This document shows, one piece after another, positions 42,326 through 50,719 of a DNA stretch of 64,000 nucleotides. Source of the DNA: DAISJM01 sp036821485 (lineage in GTDB: Bacteria > Verrucomicrobiota > Kiritimatiellia > CAIQIC01 > JAGNIJ01); contig DAISJM010000002.1 in the NCBI GenBank assembly GCA_036821485.1, positions 112,721 to 176,720 on the forward strand. The letters run 5' to 3'. The notes under the pieces were generated by a model. That model saw nothing but the letters and a program-made list of their open reading frames with translations. It was not told the origin of the DNA and ran no database searches. Position 1 is the stretch's first letter, and each line of letters begins with the position of its first letter. Both the position numbers and the translations under genes were made by a program.

Positions 42326-43441
42326 ATGACGGTCCGGACAAGAATCGCATCCGCTCTGTTGCTGCTGGCCATCGCCCCACTCGCGGGCGGCTTCGTGGCA
42401 GGCCTTCCCACCGCCTTCACGGAGATCCCGCCGCTGACTCGATACATCGATCACGCACCGTTTGCGCGGCCGCTCTTCGTCTTGTTCGGCGCGCTCGGAT
42501 TGCTGGCGGCCGGACTGTTGCTGAAGCCCTCGCGATTCGGATTCGGAAGACCATCCGAGAACCTGAAACCTGAAACCTGTAACTTGGAACTCCCCTCCTG
42601 GTTCTGGATCGGCCTGGCACTCAATCTTCTCTCATGGTTTTGCGCGTGGACCCGGCCTTCCTGGCTTGGCCCATTGCGCGATCACACGTTCACCCCGCTC
42701 TGGCTCGGTTACATCCTTGTAATGGACGGCTTGGTGTTCCGTCGGACTGGCCGCTCGATGCTGGCATCCCAACCGCGATTGTTCCTCGCGTTGTTTCCCG
42801 TCTCATCGCTCGTGTGGTGGTACTTCGAATTCCTCAATCGATTCGTGCAGAATTGGTGGTATGAGGGCATCACGCAATTCACGGCAGGGAGATACGTGCT
42901 GTTTGCGACGTTGTGCTTCTCGACGGTGCTGCCCGCCGTATTCGAAACCTGCCAATGGCTTCTGTCGTTCCCCTGGTTCCGAAGTGCCTACGCGCAAGGT
43001 CCCCGCTGGCGTGCATCGTCCAGCCTCCCGCTCCGCGTGGTGGCATGGACAGGCATTGCGGGCCTCATCCTGCTCGCGCTCGCACCCAACCCCATGTTCT
43101 TCATGACCTGGCTTGCCCCGCTGGCACTGCTCGGAGCCACATTGAGCCTGGCCGGCATACGCACACCGTTTTCCGACGCGGGGCGCGGCGATTACGGTCC
43201 GTTGTTCGCGCTGGCCGTCGCTGCGCTGATGTGTGGGTTCTTCTGGGAGATGTGGAATTTCCTGAGCCTGCCGAAGTGGCACTACAGCGTGCCGTACGTA
43301 AACGCGGCACACCTATTTGAAATGCCGGCGGTAGGCTACACGGGATATCTGCCGTTCGGACCGGTGTGCTGGTGCCTGTGGACGGCCGCACAACAACTGC
43401 TCCGCACGGGATCCGAGGACGCTATTCTTCGTCCACGCTGA
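42326..43441 (+). CDS. Multi-pass membrane protein, uncharacterised
   Basis: A 371-residue protein with about eight hydrophobic helices and tryptophan-rich loops (VWWYFEFLNRFVQNWWYEGI). I do not recognise the family. Near residues 79-90 the loop SENLKPETCNLELP is encoded by a degenerate heptanucleotide repeat, suggesting a tolerated insertion. ATG 42326 is chosen as it opens the first helix. Its 3' end overlaps the convergent zinc-ribbon gene by 20 bp. Confidence 0.55.
   Translation: MTVRTRIASALLLLAIAPLAGGFVAGLPTAFTEIPPLTRYIDHAPFARPLFVLFGALGLLAAGLLLKPSRFGFGRPSENLKPETCNLELPSWFWIGLALNLLSWFCAWTRPSWLGPLRDHTFTPLWLGYILVMDGLVFRRTGRSMLASQPRLFLALFPVSSLVWWYFEFLNRFVQNWWYEGITQFTAGRYVLFATLCFSTVLPAVFETCQWLLSFPWFRSAYAQGPRWRASSSLPLRVVAWTGIAGLILLALAPNPMFFMTWLAPLALLGATLSLAGIRTPFSDAGRGDYGPLFALAVAALMCGFFWEMWNFLSLPKWHYSVPYVNAAHLFEMPAVGYTGYLPFGPVCWCLWTAAQQLLRTGSEDAILRPR
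42560..42590 (+). repeat. Heptanucleotide tandem repeat within a coding region
   Basis: Four heptamers in tandem: AACCTGA, AACCTGA, AACCTGT, AACTTGG. The base composition differs from the surrounding GC-rich coding DNA. The repeat lies in frame in a loop of the multi-pass membrane protein. Seven-base units read in all three frames, so 21 bases give a 7-residue period. Confidence 0.65.
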
Positions 43442-43973
43442 GCATCGACACGCGGTCCGCCAGGCGAACCACAAGCCGCGCGAGCTGTGCGAGCACGAGC
43501 CCCATCAACCCCATCAGGAAGGTCGAGAGAAAAACGATCAGCGACATCCACCAGTTCTCTGAACCACTGCGCTGCTGGACCAGCATCCAGATCATGGAGA
43601 TCGCGCAGAGCAGCAGACCGGACGTGCCGAGGGCCACGGCGAACAGACCCACCCCGGTCCCGCCCACATCCTCAACCTCGACGAATTCATCGTCATCCGT
43701 GTGGCTGGGAGACGACTGCGTTTCCGTGCTCGGAATCACAATCTTGCGTTTCGGGATACGAACCACAGGCATGTTGGCTCCCGCGGCGGACGGCGTGCGA
43801 GGACTGATGACCGTACCGGGCGAAGTAGCCGTCGACAACGCCTGCGGCGACGCCCCGCCGGGAACGAGTTGGGTATGCTTGCACTCCGGGCAATCGAAAT
43901 CCGCCCCGGCTTCGTCAAGTTCCGCAGCCAACTTGGAACCGCAATGCGTGCAATGGAAAATGATCTGACCCAT
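43422..43973 (-). CDS. Zinc-ribbon membrane protein
   Basis: A 183-residue protein. The N-terminus has a zinc ribbon, CTHCG then CPECK (two C-x2-C pairs about 18 residues apart). A disordered linker (about 40-95) is followed by an acidic patch (SHTDDDEFVEVEDVGGTG) and two transmembrane helices (about 103-130 and 142-170). Similar zinc-ribbon/linker/membrane proteins are common in PVC bacteria but have no known role. The frame continues to a TTG within the palindrome at 44.1 kb; the internal ATG opening MGQIIFHC is the sensible start. Confidence 0.65.
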   Translation of the reverse strand: MGQIIFHCTHCGSKLAAELDEAGADFDCPECKHTQLVPGGASPQALSTATSPGTVISPRTPSAAGANMPVVRIPKRKIVIPSTETQSSPSHTDDDEFVEVEDVGGTGVGLFAVALGTSGLLLCAISMIWMLVQQRSGSENWWMSLIVFLSTFLMGLMGLVLAQLARLVVRLADRVSMLSVDEE

Positions 43974-44067
43974 CGCTACCCCTTTCTCGTCCGAGACGGC
44001 ACAAGGTTGAAAACCTCGGCGGCATCGTGACACAACGTAATCGGCCCTGTCAAGGTGCAGCGCCCGT

Positions 44068-44119
44068 CCCGCCTGTTGCATCCAGTGATGCGGCCGCATC
44101 ACTGGATGCAACAGGCGGG
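44068..44119. repeat. Perfect 52-bp palindrome
   Basis: Bases 44068-44119 are perfectly self-complementary with no spacer. The arm reads CCCGCCTGTTGCATCCAGTG then ATGCGG, and the centre is CGGCCG. It lies between the 3' end of the phospholipase D-like gene and the start of the zinc-ribbon gene, both on the minus strand. The transcript would form a 26-bp stem, but there is no U tract. It may be a terminator, a protein-binding site or an assembly artefact. Confidence 0.85.
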
Positions 44120-44127
44120 GTGGAGGA

Positions 44128-45525
44128 TCAGGGCCGCACTATCCGATAAAAGCGGGCCGATATTCCGCCATTTGTCGGGAACGAAACTCGACCCACGTAA
44201 CCCGTCCGCACCGGGGTGCAGTTGGTCCAGCCGGAAAGCACGCTGTCCGATTGCTGCAGTTGGAAGGTGTTCGTGCCCGTCATCCATGCATCCACGCTCC
44301 ATGTTGAGCCGGTCCGGCCCAACTCGCACCACGCGTCATCCCGGTTTGTGGTCCACATCCCCGTCATTCGCTTGAACTGGGCATAAAAGATCCGCGCGAG
44401 ATCGCGATGCCGAAGGAAGAGCACGTTTTCATCATTGCCGTTCTCACTCGCCAATGCCGTATCCGTCCAGTTGGCCGACCCGTGAATCAACACCGGATGC
44501 TCACCCCACGGATCAATCACCATCCACTTCTCATGGACCAAATCAGACTCGCCTGCGTCCAGCGCCGACCCATCCGCCTTGCTGAAGGGCGTCACAAAGT
44601 TCACCACGTTGGTCGTCGCATAGTTCGCCGCATTCGTCAGAAACGGATAGACGGAATCCGTGACGAATTGGTCGCTCTTCGGAATCACCCCGTGGATGAT
44701 GACGCCGCGATCGGCCGCCGCCACGAGCGAGGAAGCGATCAGCGGACGCGTCAACAGGTTGATGCCAAACACAATCTCCGACTCGGCCCCGGCAATGAGA
44801 TTCGTGATATCCGTCTGGGCATTGGTCCCACCGATGCTGCTGTCCGGATACGGTGCAAAACGCACCCAACAGTCTCCCCAAGATTCGGTCAGGCGAAAAC
44901 GCGAACCATCATGCGCGTGCGATTTGGACGGATCGTAGTGAAACCGCCCGCTCAGCAACTCGCGCATCTCGTTGGTGTAGGCCGAGAAGAGCGCGGCGTT
45001 CTTTGTCTCAATCGCAATGTTCCACTGCTGATAGCTCGCGCCGGAAGTGAAATTCCACGAGGCAATGAAGAGCCAGCGGTTGGTCGGACCATAATCGAAC
45101 AACCCCAACTTGTCATGCATGATGCCGGAGGGGCTCGTTGCCTGCACCAGCACCAGCGGATTGACAGATCTCGCCGCCAACGTGCTGAGCGATGCGCCGT
45201 TGTAGTCCGTCGATACGGCAATCGTGTAGTCGGCAATGAACTTGACCGACGCCCCGCGATCCAATGCGTTACTGATGGCCGAAACGATCTTTCCCGCCGT
45301 GCTGAAGGCCGAAAATGTGTAGGTAGCCAACACGGCCGACTGCCCGCTCTGCAGGGCATTGATCCGCGCCAGAAAGGCATCGCGGATGTCATATTCCCCC
45401 GGCGCCTCCGACAGCACCTGATCGGGCAGGCTGTAATGAACAATCCAGTCCGAGCCGGTCACCGACGTCGCATGTGCCGACGACGCAGCCAGAAGCACGC
45501 AGATGGAGAGGAGTATCCTTCTCAT
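44128..45525 (-). CDS. Secreted phospholipase D-like protein
   Basis: A 465-residue protein with a signal peptide (MRRILLSICVLLAASSAHA). It carries two HKD-type half-sites: IMHDKLGLFD followed by ASWNFTSG, and LVHEKWMVID followed by GSANWTD, as in the PLD superfamily. The second has E in place of the usual H-x-K spacing residue but keeps H and K. The C-terminal about 60 residues (TNTFQLQQSDSVLSGWTNCT ending FYRIVRP) resemble the terminal domain of other exported proteins in this window. Substrates could be phospholipids or nucleic acids. Start ATG 45525 is set by the signal peptide. Confidence 0.83.
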   Translation of the reverse strand: MRRILLSICVLLAASSAHATSVTGSDWIVHYSLPDQVLSEAPGEYDIRDAFLARINALQSGQSAVLATYTFSAFSTAGKIVSAISNALDRGASVKFIADYTIAVSTDYNGASLSTLAARSVNPLVLVQATSPSGIMHDKLGLFDYGPTNRWLFIASWNFTSGASYQQWNIAIETKNAALFSAYTNEMRELLSGRFHYDPSKSHAHDGSRFRLTESWGDCWVRFAPYPDSSIGGTNAQTDITNLIAGAESEIVFGINLLTRPLIASSLVAAADRGVIIHGVIPKSDQFVTDSVYPFLTNAANYATTNVVNFVTPFSKADGSALDAGESDLVHEKWMVIDPWGEHPVLIHGSANWTDTALASENGNDENVLFLRHRDLARIFYAQFKRMTGMWTTNRDDAWCELGRTGSTWSVDAWMTGTNTFQLQQSDSVLSGWTNCTPVRTGYVGRVSFPTNGGISARFYRIVRP

Positions 45526-45653
45526 GATCTCACACAACCCGCGCGCTCAATGTAACCCCTTTTCACAACGCTGTTAACCGGCCGACCGATCACAGGGCTT
45601 CCCCTTCCGCGTTCCGAAAGCTACATTGCCCCAGAACGGCCGTGGTGGATTTC

Positions 45654-48077
45654 ATGGTTTCACGCAAAGAACAGCTTGGTCGGTGGATGCTTCTGGGTGC
45701 GTGGCTCTTCTGCGCCGTGGCCGCGCAGGCCGCCGAGGTCTTTCCGCTCGGAACCTTCCACTTCGCCAATGCCGCGATGGCCTCGGGCGCATGGGTTGCT
45801 TCACCCGCGTCGCCCAAAGTCTCCCCACTACCCGATGGCGGTGTGGCGTTCACCTGTCCCTTCGAAACGAAGGTTGATCGCGTCTACTGGGATCACGACG
45901 CAAAACTTGATCTCTCACGCGCAACCAGCCTGGAACTGGATTTCGATTGCGATCGCACCGATGCAATGCGGTCCTTCAACATCTATCTGAAGAGCGGCAG
46001 CGGCTGGTATGTCTGGAGCACGTCCGTCCCCGAGCCCGGCCGCCAGCGTCTGTTCATCCCGCGCAACGCCTTCACGCAGGAGGGCAAACCCGCCGGCTGG
46101 AACCGCATCGAGAGCGTCCGGCTCTCCGCGTGGCGCGGCGTGCCCGGTCGCGCCACGCTGAAGATCTACGCGCTACAGGCACGCGTCGATTCGATCCTTC
46201 TCATCAAGAACACCTTGTCCACGCCCAGCCCGGCCGAACGCAGCTATTCCGCCAAGATTCTGCAGCGCATCAGCCGCTGGCTGACCACCCTCTGCATTCC
46301 GCACGGCGTCATCACGGACGACGAGGTCGAGGACGGCGCACTCGGTCGAGCCACCCTCGCCATCCTGCCGTACAACCCCCACCCTCCCGCGCGCGAGGTC
46401 GCTGCCCTCCGGCGATTCGTTGAAAAGGGCGGCAAGCTGATCGTCTTCTACGGTGCCGACCCCAGCTTGGCCGAACTCATGGGCGTCCGACTGCTGCCGT
46501 ACAAACGCTCCGATCTGCCCGGCCAGTGGAGTTCGTTCTCCTTCACCGACCCAGCCGCGTGGAGCACACCTCAACACGTATACCAGGAATCGCCCAACAT
46601 CATGCCCGCCACCCCCGCCGATGACAGTACCCGAGTCATCGCCTGGTGGACCGATACCCAAGGCCGACGGTCGGACGATGCCGCGTGGCTCGCCTCGCCC
46701 GCCGGACTTTGGATGACTCATGTGCTCCTCGACGACGACCCCATCAACAAACAGAACATGCTGCTCGGCCTCGTGTCCCATTTTGAACCGGCAGCCCTCG
46801 CAGCCGCTGCGCGCGGCGCGCTCGATCGCGCAGGCAAAATCGACTCCTTCACCTCGCTGCCGCAGACGCTCACGGCACTCCGCGCTTCAGCCGAATCCTG
46901 CCGTGATCCAAAACGCGTCACGCAACCCCTCACGGAAGCGGAGGACTTGCACGCCAAGGCGCAAGCCCTGTTCGAGCGCGGCCGTTACGCGGATACGATC
47001 GAGATGTGTGCCGGCCTGCGCGCCGCGCTCGTCGAAGCTTACGGCCGCACGCAGCAGCCGCGAGCGCATGAATTCCGCGGCGTCTGGGAACACGACGGCA
47101 CGGGCTGGTACCCGGGGAAATGGGACCGCACCTGCGAGGTCCTCTCCCGGAACGGCATCACGGCCGTCTTCCCCAACATGCTCTGGGGTGGCCTTGCCCA
47201 TTACCCCAGCAAAGTGTTGCCGCGCTCCTACACCTTCAAGAAGTTCGGCGACCAACTGGCCGACTGCGTCGAGAGCGCACATCGCCGCGGCCTCGAGGTG
47301 CATGTCTGGGATGTTTGCTGGAACCTGAGCGTCGCGCCGGCGGAGTTCGTCGAACAGATGCAGAAGGAGAACCGCGTACAGATTTCATCCGGCGGAAAGA
47401 AGACCACATGGCTCTGCCCCTCGCATCCCGCCAACGTGCAGATGGCGCTCGCGAGTATTGAGGAAGTTGTGTCCGGCTACGAGATCGACGGGCTCCACCT
47501 CGACTACGTCCGCTTCCCCGGCTCGGATTACTGCTACTGCTCCTCCTGCCGCTCGGCCTTTGGCGCGTGGCTCGGGAAGCCCATCAAGAACTGGCCCGCC
47601 GCCGTGCAGGGCAGCGGCCCTCTCGCGCCCTCCTTCCGCAAATGGCGTGTACAGCAGATCACGTCCTTCGTCCGCACGGCAAGCGAGCGCGCACGCGCAC
47701 TCCGGCCATCGATCAAGGTTTCCGCCGCAGTCTGGGGCAACTACCCCGCCTGCATCCAAAGCGTCGGTCAGGATTGGGATTCCTGGCTCCGCAAAGGCTA
47801 CGTCGATTTCGTTTGCCCGATGAACTACACCGTCGACCTTTCCCAGTTCTCCACCCTCACCCACGCCCAGCTTGCATTGCCCGGCGCGCAGGGCCGCATC
47901 TATCCCGGCATCGGCGTCACGGCCGATGAAAGCCAACTGCGAGCCGACCAGGTGATCGAACAGGTCGCCGCCCTGCGCCGACTCGGCGCGAAAGGATTCA
48001 TGCTTTTCGACCTCAGCCACACGCTTCGCGACGAAACGTTGCCCGCCCTCAGCGTCGGCGCAACGGCCGCCCCCTGA
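45654..48077 (+). CDS. Secreted family-10-like glycosidase (GHL10/DUF187 type) with N-terminal domains
   Basis: An 807-residue exported protein with a signal peptide (GRWMLLGAWLFCAVAAQA). Residues 30-190 form a carbohydrate-binding-like beta-sandwich. Residues about 200-330 look like a glutamine-amidotransferase-like Rossmann region (FVEKGGKLIVFYGADPSLAE). The C-terminal 330 residues are a TIM barrel with EFRGVWEHDGTGWYPGKWDR, LHLDYVRFPGSDYC and WDSWLRKGYVDFVCPMNYT, matching GHL10/DUF187 proteins that hydrolyse glycans. The carbohydrate target is unknown. ATG 45654 is preferred for the signal peptide; GTGs at 45642 and 45645 are alternatives. Confidence 0.75.
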   Translation: MVSRKEQLGRWMLLGAWLFCAVAAQAAEVFPLGTFHFANAAMASGAWVASPASPKVSPLPDGGVAFTCPFETKVDRVYWDHDAKLDLSRATSLELDFDCDRTDAMRSFNIYLKSGSGWYVWSTSVPEPGRQRLFIPRNAFTQEGKPAGWNRIESVRLSAWRGVPGRATLKIYALQARVDSILLIKNTLSTPSPAERSYSAKILQRISRWLTTLCIPHGVITDDEVEDGALGRATLAILPYNPHPPAREVAALRRFVEKGGKLIVFYGADPSLAELMGVRLLPYKRSDLPGQWSSFSFTDPAAWSTPQHVYQESPNIMPATPADDSTRVIAWWTDTQGRRSDDAAWLASPAGLWMTHVLLDDDPINKQNMLLGLVSHFEPAALAAAARGALDRAGKIDSFTSLPQTLTALRASAESCRDPKRVTQPLTEAEDLHAKAQALFERGRYADTIEMCAGLRAALVEAYGRTQQPRAHEFRGVWEHDGTGWYPGKWDRTCEVLSRNGITAVFPNMLWGGLAHYPSKVLPRSYTFKKFGDQLADCVESAHRRGLEVHVWDVCWNLSVAPAEFVEQMQKENRVQISSGGKKTTWLCPSHPANVQMALASIEEVVSGYEIDGLHLDYVRFPGSDYCYCSSCRSAFGAWLGKPIKNWPAAVQGSGPLAPSFRKWRVQQITSFVRTASERARALRPSIKVSAAVWGNYPACIQSVGQDWDSWLRKGYVDFVCPMNYTVDLSQFSTLTHAQLALPGAQGRIYPGIGVTADESQLRADQVIEQVAALRRLGAKGFMLFDLSHTLRDETLPALSVGATAAP

Positions 48078-48095
48078 TGCCCGTCTTCCTTTCCC

Positions 48096-48125
48096 TTTAC
48101 AAGCGCGGGCACCATTTCCTATCAT
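48096..48125 (+). promoter_or_regulatory. Putative sigma70-type promoter for pyrH-frr
   Basis: TTTACA (48096-48101) and TATCAT (48120-48125) are separated by 18 bp, each matching the consensus at five of six positions. The start codon lies 44 bp downstream with GGAAAGGA before it. This supports independent transcription of pyrH-frr from the glycosidase gene. Confidence 0.5.
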
Positions 48126-48168
48126 CCGCCCCAACCGGGTAACATCCGTTCGCGGAAAGGACAGACCC

Positions 48169-48906
48169 ATGCCGACCACGAAGAAGAAGGGTTCCTGCAG
48201 GTTCAAGCGCATCCTGCTCAAGCTCAGCGGCGAAGTGCTGCAGCGAGGGAGCAGCGGCCACAGCTTCGACCCCACCGTCCTCCGCGCCATCGCCCGCCAG
48301 ATCAAGGAGGTCAAGGACCTCGGCATCCAGGTGGCCATCGTCGTTGGCGGCGGCAACATCTTCCGCGGCATGCCCGGCGAGGCCTGCGGCATCGACCGCA
48401 CCACCGGCGACTACATGGGCATGCTCGCCACGGTGATCAACAGTCTCGCGCTTCAGTCAGCTCTTGAAGAAGAAGGTGTGTTCACCCGCGTGATGACCGC
48501 CATCAGCATGCCGGCCGTCGCCGAGCCCTTCATCCTCCGCCGCGCCATCCGCCATCTCGAAAAGGGTCGCGTGGTCATCTGCGGCGCCGGCACCGGCAAC
48601 CCCTACTTCACCACCGATAGCGCTGCAGCGCTGCGCGCCAGCGAGATCGACGCCGATGTCCTGCTCAAGGGCACCAAGGTCGACGGCATCTACACCGCCG
48701 ATCCGATGAAGGACCCCAAGGCCAAACGCTTCAAGGACATCACCTACACCGATGCGCTCAGCCGCCAACTCAAGGTCATGGATGCGGCCGCCTTCTCCCT
48801 CTGCATGGAGAAGCAGATTCCCATCATCGTTTTCAACTTCTTCAAAAAAAGCGAAATCATCCGCGTGCTGCGGGGCGAACCCGTGGGCACGCTGGTCCAT
48901 TCCTGA
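48169..48906 (+). CDS. pyrH: UMP kinase
   Basis: A 245-residue amino-acid-kinase-fold protein. LLKLSGEVL is the phosphate-binding loop; VVGGGNIFRG and DYMGMLATVINSLALQ are the UMP-binding regions; GTGNPYFTTDSAAALRA is highly conserved in PyrH. It phosphorylates UMP to UDP in pyrimidine synthesis and is cytoplasmic. The N-terminus has about 12 extra basic residues. GGAAAGGA supports the start. It is followed after 18 bp by frr, but the usual upstream rpsB-tsf genes are missing. Confidence 0.96.
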   Translation: MPTTKKKGSCRFKRILLKLSGEVLQRGSSGHSFDPTVLRAIARQIKEVKDLGIQVAIVVGGGNIFRGMPGEACGIDRTTGDYMGMLATVINSLALQSALEEEGVFTRVMTAISMPAVAEPFILRRAIRHLEKGRVVICGAGTGNPYFTTDSAAALRASEIDADVLLKGTKVDGIYTADPMKDPKAKRFKDITYTDALSRQLKVMDAAAFSLCMEKQIPIIVFNFFKKSEIIRVLRGEPVGTLVHS

Positions 48907-48924
48907 CGCACAAAGGAGAACATC

Positions 48925-49488
48925 ATGGAATCCCTCGACGATATCCTTCTCGAATCCGATGACCGCATGGACAAGGCCGTCCAATTCCTCCAGCAGGAAC
49001 TTTCGGGCCTGCGCTCCGGCAAGGCCTCACCGAGTCTCGTGGAAAACATCAACGTCGAGTACTACGGAACCCAGACCCGGCTCCGCCAGCTCGCCAACAT
49101 CGCGACACCCGAGCCGCGCCTCATTGTCATCAGCGCCTACGACCCTTCCTCGCTCCAAGCCATCGAACGCGCGATCCTCGCCGCCAATGTCGGCGTCACG
49201 CCGATGAACGACGGCCGCGTCATCCGCATCCCGATCCCGGAACTGAGCGAAGAGCGCCGCAAGGAAATCATCAAGGTTGCGCACCGCATGGCCGAGGAAG
49301 CCCGCGTCGCCATCCGCAATGTACGGCGCGATGCCAACGAACACGTCAAGACGCTTCAGAAGAACGGCAAGGCCACCGAGGACGAACGCGATCAAGGTCT
49401 CGAAGATGTCCAGAAATACACGGACACCTACACGAAGAAGATCGACGACATGCTCGCCGCCAAGGAAAAAGAGCTGATGACCGTCTAG
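48925..49488 (+). CDS. frr: Ribosome recycling factor
   Basis: A 187-residue protein matching RRF throughout. The N-terminal helix (MDKAVQFLQQELSGLRSGKA) is followed by VEYYGTQTRLRQLANIATPE, GRVIRIPIPELSEERRKEII and the long C-terminal helices with DANEHVKTLQKNGKATEDE. Together with EF-G it splits post-termination ribosomes. AAAGGAG precedes the ATG; it is co-transcribed with pyrH. The array of TTCCAA palindromes begins 24 bp after the stop codon. Confidence 0.97.
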   Translation: MESLDDILLESDDRMDKAVQFLQQELSGLRSGKASPSLVENINVEYYGTQTRLRQLANIATPEPRLIVISAYDPSSLQAIERAILAANVGVTPMNDGRVIRIPIPELSEERRKEIIKVAHRMAEEARVAIRNVRRDANEHVKTLQKNGKATEDERDQGLEDVQKYTDTYTKKIDDMLAAKEKELMTV

Positions 49489-49511
49489 GTCCCGGCCCTG
49501 TCCTCACAACT

Positions 49512-49620
49512 TTTTCCAAGGGTTGGAAAATCCGGACGCAGTTTTTCCAACCCTTGGAAAAATCGGGTCAGTTTTTTCCAATGCTTGGAAAATCGCCGCT
49601 CCATTTTTCCAAGCATTGGA
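49512..49620. repeat. Array of four TTTTCCAA-N3-TTGGAAAA palindromes at exact 31-bp pitch
   Basis: Units are at 49512-49530 (spacer GGG), 49543-49561 (CCC), 49574-49592 (TGC) and 49605-49620 (GCA, right arm degraded). Their centres, 49521, 49552, 49583 and 49614, are each 31 bp apart, about three helical turns. The array lies between the convergent frr and mutY genes and supplies the last codons and stop of mutY. Confidence 0.85.
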
Positions 49621-50719
49621 CAATTTCCAAATCCGCGCGCGAGAACGGGTATTTTCTCAACTCCGCCGGCTTCACCCACGCGAAATCCGCGCAATGAATC
49701 GTCTTCGGTCGCCCGCTGCGAATCTTCGCCCAGTAAGTATGCAGCTCGATCGTGAAATGGCTGTACGCGTGCGGCACCGTCACGAGATGAGGACCGACCA
49801 TCACGCTGATACCCATCTCTTCCTTCAGCTCACGCGCAATACATTGCGGCATCGTCTCGCCCGGCTCACGCGTGCCGCCGGGGAATTCCCAGAGCCCGCC
49901 CAACATCGATGATTCCTTGCGCTGCGCAATCAGTACTCGTCGACCCCGACCGATGACGACCCCTGCGCCAACTACCTTGTGAGGCACTTTGCCGCGCGGG
50001 GCCTGAACGGGAAATGCCGTCGCGCGTCCAAGTGCGTGTGCCTTGCAGACGCGGCGCAACGGGCAAATCGGACATTGGGGATTTCTCGGCGTGCAGCACA
50101 GCGCACCGAGTTCCATCACCGCCTCGTTGCTTTCCCCCGCGCGACCGGGAACTATCAAGTCCTCCGCCCATCGCTGAAACTGTCGGCGCGCGGCCGGCGA
50201 ACGCGCATCACCGCGATAGGCCATGACCCGTGAAAGCACGCGTATCACGTTGCCGTCGACCACCGCCATATCAAGACCGAGTGCCAGGCTGCCCACTGCC
50301 GCCGCCGTGTAAGGCCCAATCCCGGGGAGCGCCAGCAATCCCTCGGCCGTCTCGGGAAAGCGGCCGCCGGCCTCACGAACAAGGTAACGCGCCGTGTCCT
50401 GTGCGCGGCGTGCGCGCGCGTAATACCCCAGCCCCTCCCAGAGTTTCAGCACATCCTGCCGCGGCGCTTCGGCCAGCGAGACCACGCTCGGAAAACGTTT
50501 CATGAATCGGCGGAAGTATGGAATCACCTGCTCCACCCGCGTTTGCTGCAACATCAGCTCGGAAATCCAGACGCGATAGGGTGTACGGCGCGTCCTCCAC
50601 GGGAGGGATCGCCGGTGCCGAGCAAACCAGGACGCGAGATCGCGACGGAACGCGCGAATTACTGATGGGGCGACTTTCATCGTCTTCATGCCGGGGAGAA
50701 ATTCATCCGCCTGCTTCAC
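49568..50719 (-). CDS. mutY: A/G-specific adenine DNA glycosylase MutY
   Basis: A 383-residue base-excision enzyme. The catalytic glutamate is in ISELMLQQTRVEQVIPYF, the helix-hairpin-helix is LLALPGIGPYTAAAVGSLA with the catalytic aspartate in AVVDGNVIRVLSR. The [4Fe-4S] loop is CTPRNPQCPICPLRRVC. A C-terminal NUDIX-like domain (GGLWEFPGGTREPGETMPQC) recognises 8-oxoG. It removes A opposite 8-oxoG. GTG 50719 overlaps the lipoprotein stop as GTGA; ATG 50689 is an alternative. The last residues, GDFPSIGKN, are translated from a TTCCAA palindrome, so the repeat has replaced or extended the native C-terminus. Confidence 0.93.
   Translation of the reverse strand: MKQADEFLPGMKTMKVAPSVIRAFRRDLASWFARHRRSLPWRTRRTPYRVWISELMLQQTRVEQVIPYFRRFMKRFPSVVSLAEAPRQDVLKLWEGLGYYARARRAQDTARYLVREAGGRFPETAEGLLALPGIGPYTAAAVGSLALGLDMAVVDGNVIRVLSRVMAYRGDARSPAARRQFQRWAEDLIVPGRAGESNEAVMELGALCCTPRNPQCPICPLRRVCKAHALGRATAFPVQAPRGKVPHKVVGAGVVIGRGRRVLIAQRKESSMLGGLWEFPGGTREPGETMPQCIARELKEEMGISVMVGPHLVTVPHAYSHFTIELHTYWAKIRSGRPKTIHCADFAWVKPAELRKYPFSRADLEIVQCLEKWSGDFPSIGKN

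Noticed and set aside
49512..49620. CRISPR array
   Set aside because: Repeats are 19-bp palindromes with variable centres and only about 12-bp spacers, too short for CRISPR; no cas gene is present.
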